64,000 nucleotides of DNA from Megalobrama amblycephala (lineage: Eukaryota > Chordata > Actinopteri > Cypriniformes > Xenocyprididae): positions 40,516,340 to 40,580,339 of the forward strand of contig NC_063062.1 of NCBI RefSeq assembly GCF_018812025.1, given 5' to 3'. The translations under genes and the position numbers were made by a program. Each line of letters opens with the position of its first letter. Position 1 is the stretch's first letter. The notes beneath the pieces are model-generated. The model saw only the letters and a list, made by a program, of their open reading frames with translations, was not told the origin of the DNA and searched no databases. Shown here piece after piece: positions 11,989-23,060 of this stretch.

Positions 11989-13052
11989 CTCTTACACAAG
12001 TCTTTTCACACATGTTGTTAGTGTAACGGGTGGGAAGCGCACACACACACACACACACAGGCTCAGCTGCACATTCTTCACCGGTGAATTCAGCGCTCAT
12101 GTGTTTCTGCTGAAGTGAGCAGTGAAGCCCTGCCTATGTTTCTTGTAGGTCTGTTTCTTGGCCTGCAGCTGATAAGATTGGGTTGGGTTACACGCCTGCA
12201 AGCTGATACTATTGAGAGCGCTCAGATGAATCGTGTATGTCTGAGACGGAGGCTGAAGAAGACAGCTAGCAAATGCTTTGGCCCAAACATCAGATGGTTA
12301 GACGCAGCGTATTCATCGCCAGTGTAAATAATGTCAAGCCAAAGCAGAGCTGACAGGAGAGTCGTGGGGAGGCTGGCACTATTGTCTTCTTGAGAGCGAA
12401 CACAAGTCTTCTCTCTCGTATCTCTCGCTCAAAGGCATCAGATCGTTGACAGACTGCAGTCACAAGCGTGCGTTTGTCTCTGCGTGCGGACAGTGGGAGT
12501 ATTATATGCTAACGTCTTTCGAGTTTGACAGTGTTGTCTTGTTCCAGCATGTGTGTTTGGGCGTGTGTGTGGTTTCTGGGCGTCACATCAGTACTAAGCA
12601 CACTCATTAGGGTACGAGATCTTCACTGGATAGCATTGATCAATCTGGACAATAATCATTGTTTTCTATGGATTGGTGTATTGTTGGTTTGTTTGTTGTA
12701 TTAAATCATTTAATTGCAACACATTTATGTTCTTAGCAGGCCTTTTGTTTCCAAAGAGCAGGAATCACACATCTGGAAAACACCAGTGCAGATAAACGGC
12801 TACAAGAAACTGCAACTGCAAACTGGATGTTTTTTTGTTTTTTTCTGAGATTGTACAAGATTTATTTCATCAGAGGACAAAACTGGTGCTTTCTGCTTAG
12901 TGTGAAATCCTCAGCGAATCCCTTGTGAACAAGAAGTGCACTTTAGCATATAAAAAAGAGTACATATTATAGATTATAGAATATACTTTAAAAGAACTGT
13001 GAACTGAATGTACAGTAGTGGGCAAAAGTGACGTCCGGCCTGGGAAAACTAT
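11989..13052. other. unassigned non-coding stretch
   Basis: Apart from a short (AC)n run near 12040-12058 I see no repeat boundary and no supported exon. The 70-codon ORF at 12115-12327 has no recognisable motif. Confidence 0.4.
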
Positions 13053-15359
13053 GAAGTTCGTTTCTGCTACTGAATAAAACATAAAAAAGTATAATTCTGA
13101 CTTTTTCTTGCAATTGCAAGTTTATATCTTGCCCATTCTGAGAAAAGAAGTCAGAATTGTGAGATAAAAAGTCAGAATTGTGAGATATAAAGTCAGAATT
13201 GTGAGATATAAAGTCAGAATTGTGAGATATAAAGTCAGAATTGTGAGTTATAAAGTCAGAATTGTGAGATATAAAGTCAGAATTGTGAGTTATAAAGTCA
13301 GAATTGTGAGTTATAAAGTCAGAATTGTGAGTTATAAAGTCAGAATTGTGAGATATAAAGTCAGAATTGTGAGATAAAAAGTCAGAATTGTGAGATAAAA
13401 AGTCAGAATTGTGAGTTATAAAGTCAGAATTGTGAGATATAAAGTCAGAATTGTGAGTTATAAAGTCAGAATTGTGAGATATAAAGTCAGAATTGTGAGT
13501 TATAAAGTCAGAATTGTGAGATATAAAGTCAGAATTGTGAGTTATAAAGTCAGAATTGTGAGATATAAAGTCAGAATTGTGAGTTATAAAGTCAGAATTG
13601 TGAGATATAAAGTCAGAATTGTGAGATAAAAAGTCAGAATTGTGAGTTATAAAGTCAGAATTGTGAGATATAAAGTCAGAATTGTGAGATAAAAGTCAGA
13701 ATTGTGAGATATAAAGTCAGAATTGTGAGTTATAAAGTCAGAATTGTGAGTTATAAAGTCAGAATTGTGAGTTATAAAGTCAGAATTGTGAGATATAAAG
13801 TCAGAATTGTGAGATAAAAAGTCAGAATTGTGAGTTATAAAGTCAGAATTGTGAGATATAAAGTCAGAATTGTGAGTTATAAAGTCAGAATTGTGAGTTA
13901 TAAAGTCAGAATTGTGAGTTATAAAGTCAGAATTGTGAGATATAAACTCAGAATTGTGAGATAAAAAGTCAGAATTGTGAGTTATAAAGTCAGAATTGTG
14001 AGTTATAAAGTCAGAATTGTGAGTTATAAAGTCAGAATTGTGAGTTATAAAGTCAGAATTGTGAGATATAAAGTCAGAATTGTGAGATAAAAAGTCAGAA
14101 TTGTGAGTTATAAAGTCAGAATTGTGAGTTATAAAGTCAGAATTGTGAGATATAAAGTCAGAATTGTGAGTTATAAAGTCAGAATTGTGAGTTATAAAGT
14201 CAGAATTGTGAGTTATAAAGTCAGAATTGTGAGATATAAACTCAGAATTGTGAGATATAAACTCAGAATTGTGAGATATAAAGTCAGAATTGTGAGTTAT
14301 AAAGTCAGAATTGTGAGATATAAACTCAGAATTGTGAGATATAAAGTCAGAATTGTGAGTTATAAAGTCAGAATTGTGAGTTATAAAGTCAGAATTGTGA
14401 GTTATAAAGTCAGAATTGTGAGATATAAAGTCAGAATTGTGAGATAAAAAGTCAGAATTGTGAGATAAAAAGTCAGAATTGTGAGTTATAAAGTCAGAAT
14501 TGTGAGATATAAAGTCAGAATTGTGAGTTATAAAGTCAGAATTGTGAGTTATAAAGTCAGAATTGTGAGTTATAAAGTCAGAATTGTGAGATATAAACTC
14601 AGAATTGTGAGATAAAAAGTCAGAATTGTGAGTTATAAAGTCAGAATTGTGAGATATAAAGTCAGAATTGTGAGTTATAAAGTCAGAATTGTGAGTTATA
14701 AAGTCAGAATTGTGAGTTATAAAGTCAGAATTGTGAGATATAAAGTCAGAATTGTGAGATAAAAAGTCAGAATTGTGAGTTATAAAGTCAGAATTGTGAG
14801 ATATAAAGTCAGAATTGTGAGTTATAAAGTCAGAATTGTGAGTTATAAAGTCAGAATTGTGAGTTATAAAGTCAGAATTGTGAGATATAAAGTCAGAATT
14901 GTGAGTTATAAAGTCAGAATTGTGAGTTATAAAGTCAGAATTGTGAGATATAAAGTCAGAATTGTGAGATATAAACTCAGAATTGTGAGATATAAAGTCA
15001 GAATTGTGAGATATAAAGTCAGAATTGTGAGTTATAAAGTCAGAATTGTGAGTTATAAAGTCAGAATTGTGAGTTATAAAGTCAGAATTGTGAGATATAA
15101 ACTCAGAATTGTGAGATATAAAGTCAGAATTGTGAGTTATAAAGTCAGAATTGTGAGTTATAAAGTCAGAATTGTGAGATATAAAGTCAGAATTGTGAGT
15201 TATAAAGTCAGAATTGTGAGATATAAAGTCAGAATTGTGAGTTATAAAGTCAGAATTGTGAGTTATAAAGTCAGAATTGTGAGTTATAAAGTCAGAATTG
15301 TGAGATAAAAAGTCGCAATTATGTTTTTATTTTTTATTTAGTGGCGGAAACAAGCTTCC
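13053..15359. mobile_element. TIR-bounded element carrying a minisatellite
   Basis: About 50 bp at the left (GAAGTTCGTTTCTGCTACTG, then AATAAAACATAAAAAAGTAT) is an inverted copy, roughly 80% identical by eye, of the right end (AAAAACATAA...TTTAGTGGCGGAAACAAGCTTC read in reverse). Between them lies only the 21-bp repeat array. The shape is that of a non-autonomous DNA element whose core has become a tandem array. Confidence 0.65.
13150..15314. repeat. 21-bp minisatellite, about 103 copies
   Basis: The unit is GTCAGAATTGTGAGTTATAAA. Its main variants are GAGATATAAA, GAGATAAAAA and a version with ACTCAG in place of AGTCAG. One unit near 13690 is 20 bp. Because 21 is divisible by three, one strand reads as an open seven-residue repeat in several places. 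This is a by-product, not evidence of a protein. Some stretches repeat with a 147-bp (7-unit) period. Confidence 0.97.
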
Positions 15360-15396
15360 TGACATCTTCAGCTTTATTCAAATAGAAATGTGTTAA

Positions 15397-15787
15397 AGTC
15401 CCCCTGTATTCAATCATTTTATCCCTTAAAACTCCAAAATGATATATTTAAATGTTTCGTCCTTCATGCCTTAAAATAGCTTGAATGTAACGCTACACCC
15501 TCGCCTCATTTAGTTTATGTGTTCTATGAATATGCAAATTAGCCCCGCCTCCACTTGCTCACACCAGCTCAGAGATCCACTCGTTGACGTGATTGGTTAC
15601 AAGGTAGTTTGTGACGTCAGAAACACCTGCGATTTCAAACCGCGTTTTTAGATCACTGCAGTTTCAAGTAGAAAATATTCAGTAATGGTGTTGATTTATG
15701 AATTTGCACTTTGTCTTAAAGCACATTAAAATCACCACATAGACATATAAACTACATTAAAAACTTGATTTTCACCACAGGGGGACT
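15397..15787. mobile_element. TTAA-flanked MITE, 391 bp
   Basis: The ends AGTCCCCCTGTATTC and ...CACCACAGGGGGACT are inverted and are flanked by TTAA on both sides (15393-15396 and 15788-15791), as in piggyBac/Kolobok-type insertion. There is no ORF. Confidence 0.8.
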
Positions 15788-15791
15788 TTAA

Positions 15792-16640
15792 ATATTTTGT
15801 ATTCATATTGTGTAGTTGTGCTCGGAGATGACTGTTTTATTTGAGATAATAACGCAATAAAACAAATTGTGCCACATAATTTTTGTCCAGGATCTCATAC
15901 AGACAAATTATGAACACATTTAAAAGCAAGAGAGAACCAATGACATATTAATAACTGATTATGCTGTAGTCAATGTTTGCTTTTTCCTGTCAGAGTTTTG
16001 TTTTCCTGTGCACTTTATGTGCATTTTGTGCAATTAGAAATGATGAGAATATGCCATTTGAAAACTATTTTAATGGTTGGATTGGTCTGTAATCTTATGA
16101 AAATATTACCATAACGTCCATGCATGCATGTGATGTGTAAATGTATAGTTTACAAATCATGTACTATGGTAAAAGTGTTTTGAAATCCTGTTCACCAGCA
16201 GCATTTTTCATCAGTTTCAAAAAAACGTTCATGCCGCCCAGAATAGTTTGTTGTATCTGAACATGCAATATAGTGTGTGTGTGTGTGAGTTAGGTGTTGA
16301 TATGTATGTGAGACTCTGTGGGCGTGTGAACTCTTTCTCCTAAGTTTGTCAGTCCTTACACAGCGCCCGTATCTGAATGTGAATCGTCTGTCGTGACGGT
16401 TTGGTGGATCTCCTCATCTCCTGACTTCTCCCTGTTCGGAGAGTTTGTTCAGGAGGCGCGTCCGTCTCAGAGTGTTGTGACATTACACACGTTCAGCATG
16501 TGTACATATTAGCTTACTAGTGTCAAATTATTGCTCATGCCCTCTTGATTAAGTGTGAAGTTGTGTGTATGTGAGCGATTTTTCAATTAGGAGGCGCTTT
16601 TCATATCCCAAGGTGATTTAAGATTTAAGAAATCAGGGTT
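15792..16640. other. unassigned non-coding stretch
   Basis: A short (TG)n run lies at about 16275-16290. No recognised gene or repeat boundary. Confidence 0.4.
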
Positions 16641-16796
16641 GCACTTTATTTCTATGGTCCACTTCAGATATTCTACTAACTATAAGTGGCTGTGCAACTA
16701 CATGTCAACTAGCTCTCATTAGAGACTGTTAGGTTCAGGTTCAGGTTAGTAGAATAAGATGATGTACTGTAGAATGTCTGAATAAAGTTTAACCTA
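16641..16796. mobile_element. small dispersed repeat (GCACTTTATTTCTATGGTCC type)
   Basis: GTTGCACTTTATTTC at the left and GAATAAAGTTTAACC at the right look like diverged inverted ends. The interior (CTACATGTCAACTAGCTCTC) recurs in the opposite orientation at about 25760-25866. Confidence 0.55.
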
Positions 16797-16984
16797 TAAA
16801 TCAATTTTTGAAGGACAGATTGTATGAGCTTTTTCTAATTTTAAAGCCACTGAAATGTTTAATTTCACAATTTCACTAATTTGGGCTTGTTCTCCAACTC
16901 CCCATCTATAATAATTTCATAAAAGTTAGATTTAATTTCATTTTTGGCATTTATGTGTTCAATTTCAAATGTTCATTTTCATTG

Positions 16985-17333
16985 TTGGGGAAAGTTATTT
17001 TTAAAAGTAATGCGTTACAATATCGAGTTACTCCCTAAAAAAGTAACTAATTGTAGTTACTTAGTTACTTTTTATGAAAAGTAATGCGTTACATTACTTT
17101 TGTGTTACTTTTCTCACCTTGCTTGTTTGTTTTTTAATAACAGCAAAAAAGTTCTATTTTTGGCAAATGTTTTTCGACGGCTGAAGGTAATGCATATTTA
17201 CGCCTGTACAGTAGAGGGCGCAGCTCAAACAAACCAAAATTATTACTGGATTGCGTAAAATTCTGAGATTGCATTCTGGTGTTTTAATTAATTTCGTAAT
17301 TCAAGTTACTTGTAATGCATTACCCCCAACACT
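16985..17333. mobile_element. MITE of the TTGGGG/GTTACTTTTAAAAGTAATGC type
   Basis: GTTGGGGAAAGTTATTTTTA at the left pairs loosely with TTACTTGTAATGCATTACCCCCAAC at the right. The interior has repeated AGTAATGCGTTAC motifs. Diverged fragments occur near 7560 and 61925-62025. Confidence 0.65.
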
Positions 17334-17336
17334 GCT

Positions 17337-18788
17337 CATTTAAATTTTAGTAATTTAGTTTTTTTTTTTTTTTATGTTTATATAGTTATTAACTTTTTAC
17401 ATTAGTTTTAGTCATTTTAGTACATCAAATTAAACTAAATGTAAATTTTATCTTGACAAGATTCTTTATATTTTACTTTTTTATTTCAATTTTTAGTTTT
17501 AGTAGTAACCTGAGTGAAAAATGTCATTACCGTCACACAGAATCCAGAAGTAATTTAATTTAATAGTATTAAAATTATTTCAAATGATTAAAATATTTTT
17601 TACAATTATTGAAACTGATTAACATTTTTAATTATTAGTTCTAAAAAGTCCATTCCGCTGTTGATCAAGGTCATGATGATCATATTTCTGTTGTAACACA
17701 GAAGAAACGAAGTTTGAAGCGGTTTCGTTTCATCACTGATGGAGACTGACCCAGAGTTCTCTCACTGTCCGTCACATGATCAGCCCACACTGGACGACAC
17801 TCACAATCGTTGTCCAGTTAGTTCACCGATGACCTTTTGTGTAGGTGGATTTGTTGTTCTTGTCAGTGTGTGTTCTGTGCTGAAGAAGAGGTGATGGTCA
17901 GATCTGGAGCTCAGATGACCCGTGGCTTGTGTGGGACTGAAAGCCTTAAACTCATTCCACGACTGTACGGATGCGTGCCGCGTCTAACACTGGCTCCGTT
18001 ATGGAAACCAAATGTTATCGGGATTGTGACGTTCCAAACCGAACATGTGGAGATCAGATGCATGTATGACAGTCTCTCATTCCAACACGCTTTCTCTCTG
18101 ATCTTCAGATGACTGATCGCAAATAATAATTATGCATTATACTGTAGTTTTACGAGGTTTAAAAAATGCCTTTAAAGGGATAAATGAAAACAACACATGA
18201 ACATGAATATGAGTAACACTGACTTCCCATTGAGAAAGGTTTACATGGAATAAACACCTTTTATTTCTTTATTGCATCACATCACATCCGGAGTATGAAG
18301 AAATGCTTTAGTGAAGTACAGTGAGGAAGGAAGAGAGCTCATAATAGAGGAAAAGAAAGCAGATATGACGTCACAATGTTGTGAAAAAATGGAGCTTCAG
18401 GAATGAAGGACATCAGGAGAGAGAAATGGATGTGGAGAAGAGGAGAGAACGGGGGACGGAGACCAAAATAGACCGAGGCAGTGTGACTAAGATGCTAATT
18501 GCAGTGGAACAGCATTCTAACATGCAGTAATGAGAGAGAGAGAGAGAATGTGTTCAGATCCACACGCCTCTGCCATGAACGCTCGGAGTTTTCCATATCG
18601 TCATTTCTCCCATTAAAATGGAATATGGAGTGTTTTATAGCGATCGGTGTAAAAGCGCTGGTGTTTGATGTGATGTGAGCAGATCCGGTGTGTGGGCGCC
18701 TCACGGCAGACCGGCGTTCTGTCTCTGAGCAGAAGAGGTTAATGACTTCAGATTTGATAGAACAATCACCAGTTGTATGGAGAAGTTT

Positions 18789-18837
<49 letters not shown>

Positions 18838-18984
18838 GTCAGGCAGTGTTTACAGTGTAGCTGCATTCGCTCAGATGTTAATAATCTGCACACAGATGTA
18901 AACACACAAACACTTTAGATCTGTAGCATGAATCCACATTCATGATTCTCTGTATATTAGAATGTTTTAAAGTCACGGCATGAG
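17337..18984. other. unassigned non-coding stretch with (TG)n
   Basis: AT-rich at the left. A GC-richer part around 18300-18760 shows no recognised exon. A (TG)n microsatellite occupies about 18791-18836, and ORFs crossing it are artefacts. Confidence 0.5.
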
Positions 18985-19210
18985 TTTATTCTAAATGATT
19001 TATCATTATTGTGTTAAATTCATGTTAATCTTGAATCAGAATATCTTCCTCTTGCAGCATCTCTTCTCTTCTCTGATGATGAGGGCGGGGCAACCTGTCA
19101 CTCACATGAGATCCACCAATAGCAAACCACAACCATCCAATCAAAATCAAGCCCCGCCCTACATTTGTTCTTGTTTGGGAAGCGTTTCTCTCGGATATAC
19201 GGAACAATAA
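18985..19210. repeat. dispersed repeat, opposite copy near 48765-48905
   Basis: AAATGATTTATCATTATTG through GAATCAGAATATCTTCCTCT, the CATCTCTTCTC block and GGGCGGGGCAACCTGTCAC is matched in reverse complement at about 48765-48905. A CCCCGCCC-rich tail relates it loosely to 54860-54970. Confidence 0.75.
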
Positions 19211-19508
19211 GGGAAAGAAGATGCAACTTCCCTTTTTATGAAGACTTTAAATCTCAGTGAGAATGAAAGCTGTGACTTCAGACCTGGAAACTATTAACAA
19301 GCAGAAACCGTAAAATAAAAATAAAAGATCAAAATATAACAAAATATAAGGACTGAAAATGTGAACCAAAGATCATTACAGCCACTTAATACATGCCTAT
19401 TTACCAAATAAATACATTAAACTGATGTTTTTAAAAATAAGTCTCTGTGATCAAAAAAAAAAAAAAAAAAAGTCAAAATGTGAAATACTTTTATAATTTA
19501 AAATAACT
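19211..19508. other. unassigned AT-rich sequence
   Basis: No recognised feature other than a poly-A run near 19455-19471. Confidence 0.4.
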
Positions 19509-19648
19509 GTAAAAATAAAAAATAAAAAAATAAAATAAAATAAAATAAAAAATAAAATAAAATAAAATAAAATAAAATAAAATAAAATAAAATAAAATAA
19601 AATAAAATAAAATAAAATAAAATAAAATAAAATAAAATAAAATAAAAA
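19509..19648. repeat. (TAAAA)n microsatellite
   Basis: About 25 tandem copies of AAAAT/AATAA pentamer, with a few slips at the left edge. Confidence 0.95.
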
Positions 19649-19654
19649 ACTACC

Positions 19655-19945
19655 AGTGAAACGTTTGGGGTCAACAATATTTTTTAATGAATATGATATG
19701 AATTATATTTTTTAAAGTATCTTCTGCTCACCAAGTCTATTTATCAAGAATCAAAAATACAGTAAAATGTGAAATATTATTCCAATGTAAATCAGCTGTT
19801 TTCTATGTGAATATATAGTAAAGTGTAATTTATTCCTGTGATCAAAGCTGAATTTTCAGCATCATTACTCCAGTCTTCAGTGTCACATGATCCTTCAGAA
19901 ATCATTCTGATATGATGATTTTTAAATAAATGCCCCCAAAAAATA
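19655..19945 (-). mobile_element. partial ACGTTTGGGGTCA-type element (reverse orientation)
   Basis: AAACGTTTGGGGTCAACAATA at the left and TCACATGATCCTTCAGAAATCATTC at the right are the landmarks of the elements at 22763, 27770 and 52513. This copy holds one end plus the TTTCTATGTGAATATATAGTAAAG segment. Confidence 0.6.
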
Positions 19946-20242
19946 CCAAAAATGAATTTTAATTCAGAAATGAGGTAAGATGTGCACTCAAGTCACTGTG
20001 TGTATGAATTACACGATCACGTATTTTAGAATAAATGTCAATGATTCATTTCCATGATGTTTTCTTTAACTCTGTTGTGAGTGTAGATCTTCAGATGTGG
20101 AACTGATGATATTTTCTGCTAGATTTTCTGCCACAAACACTAAAATGTGACTTTTATGACGTTTACTTTGGCCTTAACGGCTCAAACCTGCTGTGTGAGA
20201 GAAGAGTCACACACTCCAGTGCTTTAACCCTTCACTGCCTCT

Positions 20243-20277
<35 letters not shown>

Positions 20278-21150
20278 AGCTGTAGAAGTGAATGGATTAC
20301 ATCTTATTAAATCTCACAGTGAGTGTGTGTGACACAGATCTCACCTCCGCTCCTTCCTCTCGTTCTGTTTTCCTCTTTATCTCTCGGTCACATTCTCAGC
20401 CGACTCATAATTACCGTAATGACACGAGTTTCCTGTTAATAGCAGGATTTCAGCAGATATCAGAGTCTCACTCATTCTCTCTCTCTGAGTGAAGTGAGAA
20501 TGTATAGTGTATGTTATAGTGCTCCAGCTGACAAAAATGCATGTTCTCTGAACCTTCTGAAACAAGAAGAAACATTTAAATGAACGTCCAACTAGAACAT
20601 TTCAGGTCAGAACATTCCATGAGCGTGTTCCGTGTTCAGTTTGTGTGTATTTGTGACTGTAGAAACACGTGTGTGTGATTCCCTCTTCTTCTCGGCCGGA
20701 CCGAAGCACATGCCGTGAGTTTTTCCTCAGGTATGATAAATATGTTCAGACGCTCAGGATGTTTACAGTCTGTTGATGGAGTTTCACAGATACCGCAGTG
20801 AAGCAGTGTGATAGTGTGAAGTATGGCATGTTTATTAGATGTGTGTGTTCATGCATGTGTTCTGATGACTCGTGAGATTGTGCTAATGAGAGGTAATTTC
20901 TGCTCGTAATGATAGAAGAAAGTCCCTAGTGTGAGTCCAAAAGGCTGGAGCACTCAAACTTTGAAATGTTCATCACGCAAAGAGAGATATCCAACTAAAA
21001 AAACACGACTTCTCTGTGGATTTGAGGGTCATCAAGAGTTTGAACAGGAGAAAAGGAATTTAAAGGTGCAATTAAGAGAACAGGAGAAGTGCAGGGAAAT
21101 CCTGGGAATGTGAGAGTGCTTCCATAAAGCTTTACAACTCTGTGTTTGTC

Positions 21151-21189
<39 letters not shown>

Positions 21190-21373
21190 GAGTGAACAGT
21201 GACTCAGAGCGCTGATAGAATCCACATCATTCTCTGATCATTCCTACAGTCACGCTCCAGCACTAGCCATCAGGGAGGAAGTGATGTTATCATGACTTCC
21301 TGTTTTACTTCATGTGCCTGTTTTTTTAACTGGGCATTGTTTAAACATGTAGGCCTACAATGTCTGAAGGAAT

Positions 21374-21450
<77 letters not shown>

Positions 21451-21580
21451 CCCATGCTGGCAGAATGAGTCACAGTGCGCACGGGTTAATTTCAAGCTAC
21501 AGGCAACACAGGTCAAAAATGTCAATTTTGGTCGTATTTGAGGTTTTCACAAAAATGAGTTCATTAAGCCCTCGTCTACA
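19946..21580. other. unassigned non-coding stretch with CA/TG microsatellites
   Basis: (AC)n at 20244-20275, (AC)n at 21155-21187 and a long (TG)n at 21379-21449. No supported exon. ORFs running through the dinucleotide repeats are artefacts. Confidence 0.6.
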
Positions 21581-21584
21581 CTCT

Positions 21585-22112
21585 AAAAAATGCTGGGTTA
21601 AAAACAACCCAAGTTGGGTTGAAAATGGACAAACCCAGCGATTGGGTTGTTTTAACCCAGTGGTTGGGTTAAATGTTTTTTGGGTAGTTTTATTTAACTC
21701 AACTATTGTTTAAAAATTACTGTATTGCTTAATTAAAATGAACCCAAAGTATGTTGGAAATGAACATTTATTAATGTTCAATGAATAATTATTAAACAAT
21801 AAATATTTATTAAATTGCTTATTAATACATTTATATTAATAAACTATTAAACTATTAAATTTATATTAATAAAATATTAAAGCTTATTAATAAACATTCA
21901 CCTTTTGTCTATTATTGTTGCCTTTAATTGCATCTGGTTTTTAATTTCCCAACTATTTTGGGTTCATTTTAAGCTAGCCATATAGCAATTATTAAACAAT
22001 AGTTGGTTTAAATAAAACTACCCAGCAGGTTGAGCAAACATTTAACCCAATCGCTGGGTTTGTCAATTTTCAACCCAACTTGGGTTGTTTTTAACCCAGC
22101 ATTTTTTAGAGT
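21585..22112. mobile_element. MITE, CACTCTAAAAAATGCTGGGTT family (uninterrupted copy)
   Basis: The ends CACTCTAAAAAATGCTGGGT and ACCCAGCATTTTTTAGAGTG are perfect inverted copies. The pairing extends inward (AAAACAACCCAAGTTGGGTT, CAATAGTTG). It is bounded by TA on both sides, compatible with mariner-type insertion but not decisive. There is no ORF. Confidence 0.85.
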
Positions 22113-22420
22113 GTAGAGATCCCAGTGCTCCAAATATCAATTAAACATCTAAAAATATCTTTATTTGTATGTTTTCTGAGAGGAGTACCTTTCCTTCGTC
22201 CATGAAAAATGCCATTTTTCTCTGATCGCTTCCCCTCAACTACTTCCTCATTAGTTCAAGTTTGGTTTCATTTTAAAGCGCAGCATTTCAACTTTGTGAA
22301 TATTTATAGTGAATTCTCGATGGCATGAGTCTGAACCAATGAAATGTGATTTTCACACTAACGAAATGTAAACGATCGATCGATCTTACTCACACTGACA
22401 GATCTGAAGCACTCGCACAA

Positions 22421-22455
<35 letters not shown>

Positions 22456-22760
22456 TATTTGGTTTTGACAAGGTTTGTGCCAAATTAGGTGTTGTTTTGG
22501 GACCTTGAGAAAAGTTTAACTTGATTTTCCTCTGACTCTATCAGCAGGTGTAGTTCAGTCACTTATTATTGGGTTCCAACAGATCATAATCATTCTGAAG
22601 TTTTGTTAATAGAGATTGTGAAAATAACAATAACTAAATTTTGAAAATGTTCTCACTGTGACTCATTTTGCCAGCACAGGTCATGCATATATTATATGGA
22701 TTAAACCAGGAGTCATTATTATGTAGATGTGCATTTGAAATTATTTATGATATATATAAT
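22113..22760. other. unassigned non-coding stretch
   Basis: An (AT)n run at about 22424-22453. Otherwise no recognised feature. Confidence 0.4.
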
Positions 22761-22762
22761 AT

Positions 22763-23060
22763 ACCGTTCAAAAGTTTGGGTCAGTAATATTTTTTGTTTT
22801 CATCAAGGATGCATTAAATTGATCAAAAGTGACAGTAAAGACATTTATAATGTTACAAAAGATTCTTTTTCAAATAAATGTTGTTCTTTTGAACTTTCTG
22901 TTCATCAAAGAATCCTGAAAAATAAAATATATCACAGTTTCCACTGAAATATGAACTGTTTTCAACATTGATAACAATCATAAATGTTTCTTGAGCATCA
23001 AATCATCATATCAGAATGATTTCTGAAGGATCATGTGACACTGAAGACTGGAGTAATGAT
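22763..23060 (+). mobile_element. left half of an ACCGTTCAAAAGTTTGG element
   Basis: ACCGTTCAAAAGTTTGGGTC followed by CATCAAGGATGCATTAAATTG and ATCATGTGACACTGAAGACT is colinear with an internal part of the 27770 and 52513 elements. Its inner end runs directly into the tandem array. Confidence 0.65.

Noticed and set aside
13180..15308. Open seven-residue repeat proteins (RYKVRIV/SYKVRIV) up to 177 residues
   Set aside because: They are the translation of a 21-bp minisatellite. The frame changes at a 20-bp unit, there is no surrounding gene structure, and AGATAAAAAG units contain stops.
18688..18918. ORFs crossing (TG)n/(CA)n tracts, also at 21270-21713, 30694-31053 and 37748-38225
   Set aside because: Val/Cys or His/Thr runs from dinucleotide repeats; no flanking coding signal.
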